DNA of 64,000 nt from Dongia_B soli. Its GTDB lineage: Bacteria > Pseudomonadota > Alphaproteobacteria > Dongiales > Dongiaceae. Numbering within the stretch: position 1 is the stretch's first letter; every line of letters begins with the position of its first letter. The translations under genes and the position numbers were made by a program. Under the pieces are notes generated by a model, which saw nothing but the letters and a program-made list of their open reading frames with translations, was not told the origin of the DNA and made no database searches. The stretch lies in assembly GCF_034044715.1 (NCBI RefSeq), contig NZ_JAXCLW010000002.1, forward strand, positions 558,001 through 622,000, written 5' to 3'. Shown piece by piece: positions 16,041-25,605 of this stretch.

Positions 16041-18104
16041 ATGCCCAAGCTGACGATTGACGGAACAGAGATCGAGGTGCCGGCCGGCATCACGGTATTG
16101 CAGGCCTGCGAATTGGCCGGCAAGGAGATCCCGCGCTTCTGTTACCATGAACGACTGTCGGTCGCGGGCAACTGCCGGATGTGCCTGGTCGAACAGGAAA
16201 AGGCGCCAAAGCCGGTGGCGAGCTGCGCTATGCCGGTTGCCGATGGCATGGTGATCAAGACCGACAGCCCGCTGGTCAAGAAGGCCCGCGAAGGTGTGAT
16301 GGAGTTCCTGCTCATCAACCATCCGCTGGATTGCCCGATCTGCGATCAGGGCGGCGAATGCGATCTGCAGGACCAGGCCGTGGCCTTCGGCAAGCATTCC
16401 TCGCGCTACAAGGAAGGCAAGCGCGCCGTTTCCGACAAGAATTTCGGTCCGCTGGTAAAAACCATCATGACGCGCTGCATTCAATGCACGCGCTGCGTCC
16501 GTTTCGCGACTGAAGTCGCTGGCGTCGAAGTCCTGGGGGCCACAGGGCGCGGCGAGCACCTGGAGATTACCACCTATGTCGAGAAGACGCTGGCTTCGGA
16601 GCTGAGCGGCAACATCATCGATCTTTGCCCGGTCGGAGCGCTCACCTCGAAGCCCTATGCTTTCACCGCGCGCCCGTGGGAGCTGAGCAAGACGGAATCG
16701 ATCGACGTTTTTGATGCCGTCGGCACCAATATCCGCGTCGACGTGCGCGGCCGCGAAGTGCTGCGTATCCTGCCCCGAGTGCATGAGGATGTGAACGAGG
16801 AATGGCTGGCGGATAAAGGCCGCTTCTCCTACGACGGTTTGATCCATCAGCGTCTCGACCGCCCTTATGTGCGCGCTGGCGGCAAGTTGCAGCCGGCGAC
16901 TTGGCAGGAGGCGTTCGATGCCATCGCCACCAAGGTGAAGGGTGCCGATGGCAGCAAGATCGCCGCCATCGCCGGTGATCTCTGCGATGCGGAATCGATG
17001 CTGGCGCTCAAGGATCTGGTGCAGTCGCTCGGTTCCGCCAATCTGGATTGCCGCCAGGATGGCGCTGCGATCGATCCGACGGCGCGGGCGAGCTATCTTT
17101 TCAATTCGGGTATCGCCGGTATCGACAGGGCCGATGCCATTCTGATCGTCGGCAGCAATCTGCGTTGGGAAGCCCCGGTGATCAATGCACGCATTCGCAA
17201 GCGCTATCTGAAGGGCGGCTTAAAGACCGCGGTCATCGGTCCAACGGTTGACCTAACCTATCCTTATGATCATCTCGGGCACGGCCCCGATATTCTGCAG
17301 CAGATCGCCAACGGTTCGCATCCCTTTGCCGAGGTGCTGAAGAACGCCAAGGCACCGATGCTGATCCTTGGCGTGGGCGCCCTGACGCGTGGCGATGGCG
17401 GCGCCGTGCTGGGGCTGGCGCGCAAGGTCGCTGAGAATTCCAACATGATTCGGGCGGATTGGAACGGCTTCAATCTGCTGCACAATGCCGCCGCGCGGGT
17501 CGGCGGACTGGAGCTCGGCTTTGTGCCGGGCGCGAACGGCCGTGACGTGCAAGGCATTCTCGATGGCGCGCAGAAGGGCGATATCGAGGTCGTGTTCCTG
17601 CTTGGTGCCGATGAGATCGACACCAATCGTCTCGGCAAAGCCTTCGTCGTCTATCAGGGACATCATGGTGATGCCGGTGCGCATCGCGCCGACGTCATCC
17701 TGCCGGGTGCCGCTTATACCGAAAAGGACGGCACCTACATGAATACCGAAGGCCGCGCCCAGCTGGCGTTGAAGGCGATCTTCCCGCCGGGAGAAGCGCG
17801 CGAGGACTGGGCGATTCTGCGTGCCCTCTCCGCAGTGCTCGGCAAGCCGCTGCCCTATGACAATCTGGGCCAGTTGCGCCAGCGTCTTTATCAGCTCAAT
17901 GCCCGCTTCCAGCGGATCAATACGATCGAGCCGGGCAGCTGGCAGAAGTTCGGCAATGACGCGCCGGTCGACAGCAAGCCTTTCATGCCGGCAATCGCCA
18001 ATTATTACATGACTGACCCGATCAGCCGGGCGTCCGAAACCATGGCCAAGTGCACCGAGGCCTTTGTTCAGCCGGCTGCGGAGAAGACGGGTACCCATGG
18101 CTGA
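16041..18104 (+). CDS. nuoG: NADH-quinone oxidoreductase subunit G (75 kDa)
   Basis: NuoG is the largest peripheral subunit and carries several iron-sulfur clusters. The N-terminus is a ferredoxin-like [2Fe-2S] domain with CYHERLSVAGNCRMCLVE. It is followed by the His-Cys3 and Cys4 [4Fe-4S] sites in LDCPICDQGGECDLQDQ and TRCIQCTRCVRF, and by the Cys pattern ending at IDLCPVGALTSKP. A long molybdopterin-oxidoreductase-like domain without cofactor follows (about 215 onwards). At 687 residues it has the alphaproteobacterial and mitochondrial size and not the longer enteric form. Its end overlaps the nuoH start by eight bases. Confidence 0.97.
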   Translation: MPKLTIDGTEIEVPAGITVLQACELAGKEIPRFCYHERLSVAGNCRMCLVEQEKAPKPVASCAMPVADGMVIKTDSPLVKKAREGVMEFLLINHPLDCPICDQGGECDLQDQAVAFGKHSSRYKEGKRAVSDKNFGPLVKTIMTRCIQCTRCVRFATEVAGVEVLGATGRGEHLEITTYVEKTLASELSGNIIDLCPVGALTSKPYAFTARPWELSKTESIDVFDAVGTNIRVDVRGREVLRILPRVHEDVNEEWLADKGRFSYDGLIHQRLDRPYVRAGGKLQPATWQEAFDAIATKVKGADGSKIAAIAGDLCDAESMLALKDLVQSLGSANLDCRQDGAAIDPTARASYLFNSGIAGIDRADAILIVGSNLRWEAPVINARIRKRYLKGGLKTAVIGPTVDLTYPYDHLGHGPDILQQIANGSHPFAEVLKNAKAPMLILGVGALTRGDGGAVLGLARKVAENSNMIRADWNGFNLLHNAAARVGGLELGFVPGANGRDVQGILDGAQKGDIEVVFLLGADEIDTNRLGKAFVVYQGHHGDAGAHRADVILPGAAYTEKDGTYMNTEGRAQLALKAIFPPGEAREDWAILRALSAVLGKPLPYDNLGQLRQRLYQLNARFQRINTIEPGSWQKFGNDAPVDSKPFMPAIANYYMTDPISRASETMAKCTEAFVQPAAEKTGTHG

Positions 18105-19140
18105 TTTCTTTACATCCCATTTCGGGCTCTATCTCGGCACCACGATCTTCACGGTGCTGATGATTCTTGTGATCGTCGTGCCGCTGCTGCTGGCTGTCGC
18201 CTATCTCACCTATGCCGAGCGCAAAGTGCTGGCGGCGATGCAGATGCGCATGGGCCCGAACGTGGTCGGCCCGTTCGGCCTGTTGCAGCCTATTGCTGAC
18301 GGTCTGAAACTGTTCTTCAAGGAAACGATCATCCCGTCCGGCGCTAGCCGCGTGGCCTTCCTGGTCGCGCCGATGATCACTTTCTCGCTGAGCCTTATGG
18401 CCTGGGCGGTCATTCCGCTCAGCGACGGTGTGGTTCTGGCCGATCTCAATGTCGGCATCCTCTACCTCTTTGCGATCTCGTCACTCGGTGTCTATGGCAT
18501 CGTGCTGGCGGGCTGGTCGTCGAACTCGAAATATCCCTTCCTCGGCGCCCTTCGCTCGGCTGCGCAGATGGTGTCCTATGAAGTCTCGATCGGCTTCGTC
18601 ATGGTCACCGTGCTGCTTTGTGCGGGATCGCTGAACGTCTCTGACATCGTCAGGTCGCAGCAGCATATCTGGTATTGCATCCCGCTGCTGCCGATGTTTG
18701 CGGTCTTCTTCATTTCGGCGCTGGCCGAAACCAACCGTCCGCCCTTCGATTTGCCGGAAGCGGAATCCGAGCTGGTGGCCGGCTATTTCTCGGAATATTC
18801 GGCCATGACCTTCGCCCTGTTTTTCCTGGGCGAATACGCGAATATCTGGCTGATGAGCGCGATGACCAGCATCCTGTTCCTGGGTGGCTGGCTGCCGCCG
18901 TTCAATATCGAGCCTTTTGCTGATGGCAGCGGTTGGCAGGTCGCTTGGCACGGCTTCTGGCTGGCGTCGAAGATCGCCTTTGTCGCCTTCTGTTTCCTGT
19001 GGGTACGCGCCACCTTTCCACGGTATCGCTATGACCAGCTGATGCGTCTTGGCTGGAAGGTGTTCCTGCCGTTCTCGCTGTTTTTCGTGGTTCTGACCGC
19101 CGGCGTCCTGTTGGCGACCGGTTGGCTGCCGGGCATGTGA
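18097..19140 (+). CDS. nuoH: NADH-quinone oxidoreductase subunit H
   Basis: NuoH links the quinone cavity to the proton-pumping arm in the inner membrane. The 347-residue protein has about eight transmembrane helices and the conserved loops YAERKVLAAMQMRMGPN and ETNRPPFDLPEAESELVAGY, whose acidic residues line the quinone entry path and E-channel. ATG 18097 overlaps the nuoG stop by eight bases, so translation is probably coupled. The upstream extension to 18064 lies within nuoG and is unlikely to be used. Confidence 0.97.
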   Translation: MADFFTSHFGLYLGTTIFTVLMILVIVVPLLLAVAYLTYAERKVLAAMQMRMGPNVVGPFGLLQPIADGLKLFFKETIIPSGASRVAFLVAPMITFSLSLMAWAVIPLSDGVVLADLNVGILYLFAISSLGVYGIVLAGWSSNSKYPFLGALRSAAQMVSYEVSIGFVMVTVLLCAGSLNVSDIVRSQQHIWYCIPLLPMFAVFFISALAETNRPPFDLPEAESELVAGYFSEYSAMTFALFFLGEYANIWLMSAMTSILFLGGWLPPFNIEPFADGSGWQVAWHGFWLASKIAFVAFCFLWVRATFPRYRYDQLMRLGWKVFLPFSLFFVVLTAGVLLATGWLPGM

Positions 19141-19164
19141 TCCGGCTGGATGAGGTAACTGATT

Positions 19165-19653
19165 ATGGCAACCATCGCCCGGACAGCTAAAAGCTTTCTG
19201 CTGAAGGAATTGCTGAGCGGCATGAAGCTGACCTTCAGCTATTTGTTCAAGCCGAAGGTCACGATCAATTACCCTTATCAGAAGGGGCCGTTGAGTCCGC
19301 GCTTCCGTGGTGAGCATGCCTTGCGGCGCTATCCAAACGGGGAAGAGCGTTGCATCGCCTGTAAGCTATGCGAAGCGGTCTGCCCGGCCCAGGCGATCAC
19401 CATCGAAGCGGAACCGCGCGAGGATGGCAGCCGCCGGACCACGCGTTATGACATCGATATGACGAAATGCATCTATTGCGGCCTGTGCCAGGAAGCCTGC
19501 CCGGTGGATGCGATCGTCGAAGGGCCGAATTTCGAATTCGCGACCGAAACCCACGAAGAGCTGCTCTACAACAAGGCCAAGCTGCTGGCCAACGGCGATC
19601 GGTGGGAGTCGGAGATTGCGGCAAACCTGCAGGCCGATGCGCCGTATCGCTAA
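19165..19653 (+). CDS. nuoI: NADH-quinone oxidoreductase subunit I
   Basis: NuoI carries clusters N6a and N6b in a two-[4Fe-4S] ferredoxin fold next to NuoB. The ligands are Cys63/66/69/73 (CIACKLCEAVCP) and Cys102/105/108/112 (CIYCGLCQEACP). Its 162 residues and N-terminal amphipathic region (LLSGMKLTFSYLFKPKVTI) match alphaproteobacterial and mitochondrial TYKY subunits. The start follows nuoH by 24 bases and nuoJ follows after 21 bases. Confidence 0.98.
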   Translation: MATIARTAKSFLLKELLSGMKLTFSYLFKPKVTINYPYQKGPLSPRFRGEHALRRYPNGEERCIACKLCEAVCPAQAITIEAEPREDGSRRTTRYDIDMTKCIYCGLCQEACPVDAIVEGPNFEFATETHEELLYNKAKLLANGDRWESEIAANLQADAPYR

Positions 19654-19674
19654 GGCCGGAGTAGGGGAAACGAT

Positions 19675-20286
19675 ATGATCGTTCAGACGATTGCTTTTTA
19701 TCTCTTTGCCGTGGTTGCGGTTCTCTCCGCCACCCTGGTGGTCGCCAATCGCAACCCGGTCTATTCGGTGTTGTTCTTGATCCTGACCTTTTTCAATGCG
19801 GCAGGTTTATTCGTACTGCTGGGCGCCGAATTGCTGGCGATGATGCTGGTCGTGGTTTATGTCGGCGCGGTAGCGGTCCTGTTCCTGTTCGTGGTCATGA
19901 TGCTCGACATCAATTTCGTCGAGCTACGGCAAGGCTTTGTGCGCTATCTGCCGATCGGCCTTTTGGTCGGCCTCGTCCTGGTGGCCGAACTGGTTCTGGT
20001 GCTCGGCAGCGGCGCGATCGTTCCGCAGCTTGGGCAGCATATCGCTTCGCCGACGCCGCCACTGGACCAGGTCGGCAATGTCCAGGCCTTGGGCGAGATT
20101 CTCTACACCAAGTATTTCTATCTCTTCCAGGCGGCAGGCTTCGTGCTGTTGGTGGCGATGATCGGCGCGATCGTGCTGACGCATCGTGAGCGGGAAGGGG
20201 TGAAGCGGCAGAAGATTGCGGCGCAGGTGGCGCGCGGCCGGGAATCGGTCGAAGTCGTCAAGGTGCCGACCGGCAGCGGCGTCTGA
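19675..20286 (+). CDS. nuoJ: NADH-quinone oxidoreductase subunit J
   Basis: NuoJ is a five-helix membrane subunit of complex I. The 203-residue sequence includes the pi-bulge helix region ELLAMMLVVVYVGAVAVLFLF in pieces (about 62-82), which takes part in coupling. LVAMIGAIVLTHRER marks the last helix. A hydrophilic C-terminal tail of about 25 residues ends the protein. The start at 19675 has GTAGGGGAAACGAT upstream, and nuoK starts 22 bases after the stop. Confidence 0.96.
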   Translation: MIVQTIAFYLFAVVAVLSATLVVANRNPVYSVLFLILTFFNAAGLFVLLGAELLAMMLVVVYVGAVAVLFLFVVMMLDINFVELRQGFVRYLPIGLLVGLVLVAELVLVLGSGAIVPQLGQHIASPTPPLDQVGNVQALGEILYTKYFYLFQAAGFVLLVAMIGAIVLTHREREGVKRQKIAAQVARGRESVEVVKVPTGSGV

Positions 20287-20308
20287 ACGGTCGAGGGAGA
20301 AGAAGATC

Positions 20309-20617
20309 ATGGAAATCGGCTTGGGGCATTATCTGACCGTTGCGGCCATTCTCTTTACGCTGGGCGTGTTCGGGATTTTCCTGAACCGCAAGAACGTCAT
20401 CATCATCTTGATGGCGGTGGAATTGCTGCTGCTCTCGGTGAACATCAATCTGGTGGCGTTTTCCCATTTCCTCGGCGATCTGGTCGGGCAGGTCTTCACC
20501 TTCATTATCTTGACCGTGGCCGCGGCCGAAGCAGCGATCGGCCTTGCCATTCTGGTGGTTTACTTCCGCAACCGTGGCTCCATCGCGGTTGAGGATATCA
20601 ATGTGATGAAGGGTTGA
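20309..20617 (+). CDS. nuoK: NADH-quinone oxidoreductase subunit K
   Basis: NuoK is a three-helix subunit related to MrpC, with two conserved glutamates in the membrane that form part of the proton path. The 102-residue protein shows IILMAVELLLLSVNINLV and LTVAAAEAAIGLAILVVYFR, each carrying one of these glutamates. ATG 20309 with GAGGGAGAAGAA upstream is the obvious start. nuoL begins five bases after its stop codon. Confidence 0.97.
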   Translation: MEIGLGHYLTVAAILFTLGVFGIFLNRKNVIIILMAVELLLLSVNINLVAFSHFLGDLVGQVFTFIILTVAAAEAAIGLAILVVYFRNRGSIAVEDINVMKG

Positions 20618-20622
20618 ACGAG

Positions 20623-22554
20623 ATGGAAGTCGCGATTGTCGCCCTGCCTTTGCTGGGTGCGCTGATAGCCGGTCTCGGCAACCGTCGGATCGGGGATCAT
20701 GCCGCGCAGTTGATTACCGCCGGATTGATGCTGATCTCCTGCGTGCTCGCCTGGATCGTCTTTGTCGACGTGACCTATGGCGCGAGCCCCCGCACGCTTC
20801 GCCTGTTCACCTGGTTCGCAACCGGCGCCCTCCATGTTGATTGGGCCCTGCGGGTCGATCAGCTTTCCGCGGTGATGCTGATCGTGGTGACCACGGTCTC
20901 GGCCATGGTGCATGTCTATTCCATCGGCTATATGCACCACGACAAGTCGGTGCCGCGCTTCATGGCGTATCTCAGCCTGTTTACCTTCGCGATGCTGATG
21001 CTGGTGACGGCTGATAACTTCGTGCAGATGTTCTTCGGCTGGGAAGGCGTCGGTCTTTGCTCCTACCTGCTGATCGGGTTCTGGTTTGACCGGCCAAGCG
21101 CCAATGCCGCCGCGATCAAGGCCTTCGTGGTCAACCGCGTCGGCGATTTCGGCTTCGCGCTGGGGATCATGGGCGTTTTCATGATCTTCGGGTCGGTGAG
21201 CTTCGACACCGTTTTCGCCGCGACCCCGGACAAGGTCGGTCAGAGTTTCCATTTCCTGAGCTGGAATGTCGACATCCTGACCACTCTGTGCGTACTGCTC
21301 TTCATCGGTGCGATGGGCAAGTCGGCGCAGCTCGGCCTGCATACCTGGCTGCCGGATGCGATGGAAGGGCCGACACCAGTCTCTGCGCTCATCCATGCCG
21401 CGACGATGGTCACGGCCGGCGTCTTCATGGTGTGCCGCCTGTCGCCGATGTTCGAATATGCACCCATCGCCAAGGATGTGGTCACCGTGGTCGGGGCCAG
21501 TACCTGCTTCTTCGCCGCGACGATCGGCCTGACCCAATTCGATATCAAGCGTGTCATCGCCTATTCGACCTGTTCGCAGCTCGGCTACATGTTCTTCGCG
21601 GCGGGCGTCGGCGCCTATGGTGCGGCGATGTTCCACCTGTTCACCCACGCATTCTTCAAGGCGCTGTTGTTCCTTGGCTCGGGCTCGGTCATTCATGCAA
21701 TGTCCGGCGAGCAGGATATGCGGAAGATGGGCGGTATCTGGAAGCTGATCCCCATGACCTATGCCCTGATGTGGATTGGTAACCTGGCTCTGGCCGGCAT
21801 CCCGTTCTTCGCCGGCTACTATTCGAAGGACTCCATTCTGGAATCTGCCTTTGCGGCAAGCAGCGGTGTTGGCCAGTATGCCTTCTGGCTCGGCATTGCC
21901 GCCGCGCTGATGACAGCTTTCTATTCCTGGCGCCTGCTGTTCCTGTCATTCCATGGTAAGCCGCGCTGCGATGAGAAGGTCTACGCCCACGTGCATGAAA
22001 GCCCCTGGGTGATGCTGGTGCCGCTCTTCGTCCTGGCTGTCGGTGCTGTGCTCAGCGGTGCTGTCTTCTTCAACGATTTCGTTGGCGAGCACGCGCATGA
22101 ATTCTTCGGTAAGTCGATTTTCTACGGCCCTGAGAACGAGATACTGCATCGCGCCCATGAAGTGCCGGGCTGGGTGAAGATCCTGCCGCTGGTCATGGGG
22201 CTGGTGGGTATCGCATTGGCCTTCCTCTTCTATATGAAGAGGACCGATCTGCCCGGCAAACTCGCCTCGGCGCTTGGCGGCCTCTATGCCTTCGTCTTCA
22301 ACAAATGGTATTTCGACGAGCTCTACGACCTCATCTTCGTCCGTATGGCCAAGGCACTTGGTTTCGGCCTATGGAAGGGGGGTGACGGTGCTCTCATCGA
22401 TGGCCTCGGGCCGGATGGCGTGGCGACCGTCACGCAGGTGCTGTCGCGTCGGGTTGCCAAGCTGCAAACCGGTTACGTTTACCACTATGCCTTTGCCATG
22501 CTGATCGGCGTCGTCGCGCTCGTCACCTGGTACCTGATCGGCGACAAGTTGTGA
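20623..22554 (+). CDS. nuoL: NADH-quinone oxidoreductase subunit L (antiporter-like)
   Basis: NuoL is the distal antiporter-like proton-pumping subunit. Its 643 residues include the conserved glutamate segment FFGWEGVGLCSYLLIGFW and the lysine helix AQLGLHTWLPDAMEGPTPVS. The long C-terminal lateral helix follows, and the protein ends with a helix near TGYVYHYAFAMLIGVVALV. ATG 20623 lies five bases after the nuoK stop; TTG 20614 upstream overlaps nuoK and is not needed. The stop is nine bases before the chosen nuoM start. Confidence 0.97.
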   Translation: MEVAIVALPLLGALIAGLGNRRIGDHAAQLITAGLMLISCVLAWIVFVDVTYGASPRTLRLFTWFATGALHVDWALRVDQLSAVMLIVVTTVSAMVHVYSIGYMHHDKSVPRFMAYLSLFTFAMLMLVTADNFVQMFFGWEGVGLCSYLLIGFWFDRPSANAAAIKAFVVNRVGDFGFALGIMGVFMIFGSVSFDTVFAATPDKVGQSFHFLSWNVDILTTLCVLLFIGAMGKSAQLGLHTWLPDAMEGPTPVSALIHAATMVTAGVFMVCRLSPMFEYAPIAKDVVTVVGASTCFFAATIGLTQFDIKRVIAYSTCSQLGYMFFAAGVGAYGAAMFHLFTHAFFKALLFLGSGSVIHAMSGEQDMRKMGGIWKLIPMTYALMWIGNLALAGIPFFAGYYSKDSILESAFAASSGVGQYAFWLGIAAALMTAFYSWRLLFLSFHGKPRCDEKVYAHVHESPWVMLVPLFVLAVGAVLSGAVFFNDFVGEHAHEFFGKSIFYGPENEILHRAHEVPGWVKILPLVMGLVGIALAFLFYMKRTDLPGKLASALGGLYAFVFNKWYFDELYDLIFVRMAKALGFGLWKGGDGALIDGLGPDGVATVTQVLSRRVAKLQTGYVYHYAFAMLIGVVALVTWYLIGDKL

Positions 22555-22562
22555 GTTCGGCG

Positions 22563-24128
22563 ATGTCCAACGAGTTTAACTATCCCATCCTGTCGCTGGT
22601 TACTTTCTTGCCGCTGATCGGCGCGATCTTCGTCGTCTTCATTCGGGGAGAAGCGGAAGCGGTCGCCCGCAATGCCCGGTGGGTGGCGCTGTGGACCTCC
22701 CTGGTGACCTTCGCGCTGTCGCTGGTCATCTGGTTCGGGTTCGATCGTGGATCGGCGGATTTCCAGTTCGTCGAGAAGCGCGACTGGATCCCGGCCCTGA
22801 ATATTTCCTATCACATGGGTGTCGATGGCATTTCGATGGCCTTCGTCATCCTGTCGACGCTGCTGACGCCCATCTGCATCCTGGCGAGCTGGGAAGCGAT
22901 CCAGAACCGGGTCAAGGAATACATGATCGCGTTCCTGGTGCTGGAAACGCTCATGGTCGGCACCTTCTGCGCCCTCGATCTCGTCGTCTTCTATGTCTTC
23001 TTCGAAGGCGTCCTGCTGCCGATGTTCCTGATCATTGGCATCTGGGGCGGTGCCAGGCGCGTCTATTCGGCGTTTAAATTCTTCCTCTACACGCTGCTCG
23101 GCTCGGTCCTGATGCTGCTCGCCATCCTGGCGATCTATTTCTCGACCGGCACCACCGACGTGCCAACGCTGATGCAGCATGGTATCGATCCGACCTGGCA
23201 GAAATGGCTCTGGCTGGCCTTCTTTGCGTCTTTCGCGGTCAAGGTGCCGATGTGGCCGGTTCACACCTGGCTGCCGGATGCCCACGTGGAGGCGCCGACA
23301 GCTGGTTCGGTCATCCTGGCGGGCGTGTTGCTGAAGATGGGCGGATACGGCTTCCTGCGCTTCTCACTGCCACTCTTGCCGCTGGCCTCGGCTTACTTCA
23401 CGCCGCTGGTTTTCGCCCTCAGCGCCATCGCCGTCATCTATACCTCGCTGGTTGCGCTGGCCCAGGCCGATATGAAGAAGCTGATTGCCTATTCATCGGT
23501 TGCTCATATGGGCTTCGTCACCTGCGGTATCTTCACTTTCAACCAGCAGGGCCTGGAAGGCGCGATCTTCCAGATGTTGAGCCACGGTATCGTCTCCGGC
23601 GCGCTCTTCCTTTGCGTCGGTGTGGTCTATGACAGGCTGCATACCCGCGAGATCGCCCGCTATGGCGGCCTCGCCAACAACATGCCGCGTTATGCCTTCG
23701 CCTTCATGGTCATGACCATGGCATCGGTGGGCCTGCCGGGCACCGGCGGTTTCGTTGGCGAATTCCTGATCATGCTGGGAACATTCCAGGCGAATACCTG
23801 GGTCGCGGCCCTGATCACCACCGGTATCATCCTGGGCGCCGCCTATATGCTGTGGCTGTATCGCCGGATAATTTTCGGCAAGCTGGAAAAGGAAGATCTG
23901 AAGCATCTGCTGGATCTCGGTCCGCGTGAAGTGGCGATCTTCGTGCCGTTGCTCTTCATCGTATTGTGGATGGGCATTTATCCGTCATCCTTCACCAGCA
24001 TCATGGGGCCCTCGGTGCAAAAGCTGGTGCAGAACTATCAAGCAGCGACGCAGCAAGCAGCCGATGCCGGTGCCAATGCCACCATGACCGCGGCAAGCGC
24101 GACTGCCACGACGACCGCTGGGGAATGA
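22563..24128 (+). CDS. nuoM: NADH-quinone oxidoreductase subunit M (antiporter-like)
   Basis: NuoM is the middle antiporter-like subunit of the membrane arm. The 521-residue protein has about 14 helices, with FYVFFEGVLLPMFLIIGIWG holding the key glutamate and VKVPMWPVHTWLPDAHVEAP holding the broken helix and conserved lysine. A low-complexity Ala/Thr-rich tail (about 25 residues after AATQQAADAG) ends the protein, which is longer than usual. ATG 22563 is preferred over GTG 22551, which overlaps the nuoL stop. Confidence 0.97.
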   Translation: MSNEFNYPILSLVTFLPLIGAIFVVFIRGEAEAVARNARWVALWTSLVTFALSLVIWFGFDRGSADFQFVEKRDWIPALNISYHMGVDGISMAFVILSTLLTPICILASWEAIQNRVKEYMIAFLVLETLMVGTFCALDLVVFYVFFEGVLLPMFLIIGIWGGARRVYSAFKFFLYTLLGSVLMLLAILAIYFSTGTTDVPTLMQHGIDPTWQKWLWLAFFASFAVKVPMWPVHTWLPDAHVEAPTAGSVILAGVLLKMGGYGFLRFSLPLLPLASAYFTPLVFALSAIAVIYTSLVALAQADMKKLIAYSSVAHMGFVTCGIFTFNQQGLEGAIFQMLSHGIVSGALFLCVGVVYDRLHTREIARYGGLANNMPRYAFAFMVMTMASVGLPGTGGFVGEFLIMLGTFQANTWVAALITTGIILGAAYMLWLYRRIIFGKLEKEDLKHLLDLGPREVAIFVPLLFIVLWMGIYPSSFTSIMGPSVQKLVQNYQAATQQAADAGANATMTAASATATTTAGE

Positions 24129-24135
24129 GCAAGCG

Positions 24136-25605
24136 ATGACCGAAATGAACTATCTTGCCGCTTTGCCGGAAATCTGGATGGCCGTTGCCGGTATGGCACT
24201 GCTGTTGATCGGCGCTTTCCGTGGCGACCGTTCCACCCGAGCGATCGGTCTGGCCGCGATGACAGTGCTGATCGCAACCCTCATTCTCGTCCTGACCGGC
24301 AGCGGTGCGCCCAGCCGTGCACTTGCTTTCGGCGGCTTGTTTACCGTCGACAGCTTCGCAATCTATGCGAAGTCGCTTGTGCTGGTGGCGGCAGCGATCT
24401 CGATCTTCATGGCACTCGGCTACAACGAACGGGAAGGCATGGCACGGTTCGAAATTCCGCTGCTGATGCTGTTTGCTACCCTCGGCATGCTGATGATGAT
24501 CTCGGCCAATGATCTCATTTCGCTGTATGTCGGTCTGGAATTGCAGAGCCTGGCGCTCTATGTGATCGCCGCCGTGCGCCGCGATACGTTGCGCTCGACG
24601 GAAGCGGGCCTGAAGTATTTCGTGCTGGGCGCACTCAGCTCCGGCATGCTGCTTTACGGCGCTTCGCTGATTTATGGGTTCACGGGCGCCACCGGTTTCG
24701 ATGCGATTGCGACAGCAATCCAGGCTAAAGGTGCCGAACCGGGGCTTGGCCTGATCATCGGCCTGGTCTTCCTCTGCGCCGGCCTGGCATTCAAGATCTC
24801 GGCCGTGCCGTTCCATATGTGGACCCCGGACGTCTATGAGGGCGCGCCGACACCGGTCACCGCTTTCTTCGCTGCGGCGCCGAAGCTGGCGGCTATCGCA
24901 CTCTTCACGCGGGTGTTGGTCGGTCCGTTCGGCGACATGACCGAGGAATGGCGCCAGATCATCTGGTTTATTTCCGTTACCTCGATGCTGCTCGGCAGCT
25001 TCGCGGCGATCTTCCAGACCAGTATCAAGCGCCTGATGGCCTATAGCTCCATCGGCAATGTCGGTTATGCCTTGGTTGGCCTGGCCGCCGGTAATCAGGC
25101 CGGCGTCAGCGGCCTGTTGATCTACATGGCGATCTATATCGTCATGACGCTCGGCACGTTTGCCGTCATCCTCGCGATGCGCCAGAAGGGGCAGATGGTG
25201 GAGAAGATCGCCGATCTCGCCGGTCTGTCGCGCAGTCAGCCGATGCTGGCCTATGCGATGGCCATCTTTATGTTCTCCATGGCGGGCATCCCTCCCTTGG
25301 GCGGGTTCTTTGCGAAATTCTTTGTCTTCAAGGCGGCGATCGAGGCAGGCGGCACCGACGGCTCGCTCTATGCACTGGCGATTATCGGCGTGCTGACCAG
25401 CGTGGTTTCTGCTTTCTATTACCTCCGTATTGTCAAGGTGATGTTCTTCGAAGAGCCGGCTGGCGGTTTCGATCCCGTCGATGGTTCCCTGCGGCTGGTG
25501 TTGTGGGTGACAGTGGCGCTGATCCTGTTCACCGTCATTCCGCCTCTGCTGGTGCCGCTGACCGGCAATGCGGGCGTGGCCGCGGCCAGCCTGTTCGCTG
25601 GATGA
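24136..25605 (+). CDS. nuoN: NADH-quinone oxidoreductase subunit N (antiporter-like)
   Basis: NuoN is the third antiporter-like subunit and completes the operon at 14 genes. The 489-residue protein shows LISLYVGLELQSLALYVIA with the conserved glutamate, FKISAVPFHMWTPDVYEGAP around the broken helix, and KRLMAYSSIGNVGYAL. It starts seven bases after the nuoM stop. Its stop codon overlaps the birA start in ATGA (25602-25605), so the following cofactor genes are tied to the operon at the translational level. Confidence 0.97.
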   Translation: MTEMNYLAALPEIWMAVAGMALLLIGAFRGDRSTRAIGLAAMTVLIATLILVLTGSGAPSRALAFGGLFTVDSFAIYAKSLVLVAAAISIFMALGYNEREGMARFEIPLLMLFATLGMLMMISANDLISLYVGLELQSLALYVIAAVRRDTLRSTEAGLKYFVLGALSSGMLLYGASLIYGFTGATGFDAIATAIQAKGAEPGLGLIIGLVFLCAGLAFKISAVPFHMWTPDVYEGAPTPVTAFFAAAPKLAAIALFTRVLVGPFGDMTEEWRQIIWFISVTSMLLGSFAAIFQTSIKRLMAYSSIGNVGYALVGLAAGNQAGVSGLLIYMAIYIVMTLGTFAVILAMRQKGQMVEKIADLAGLSRSQPMLAYAMAIFMFSMAGIPPLGGFFAKFFVFKAAIEAGGTDGSLYALAIIGVLTSVVSAFYYLRIVKVMFFEEPAGGFDPVDGSLRLVLWVTVALILFTVIPPLLVPLTGNAGVAAASLFAG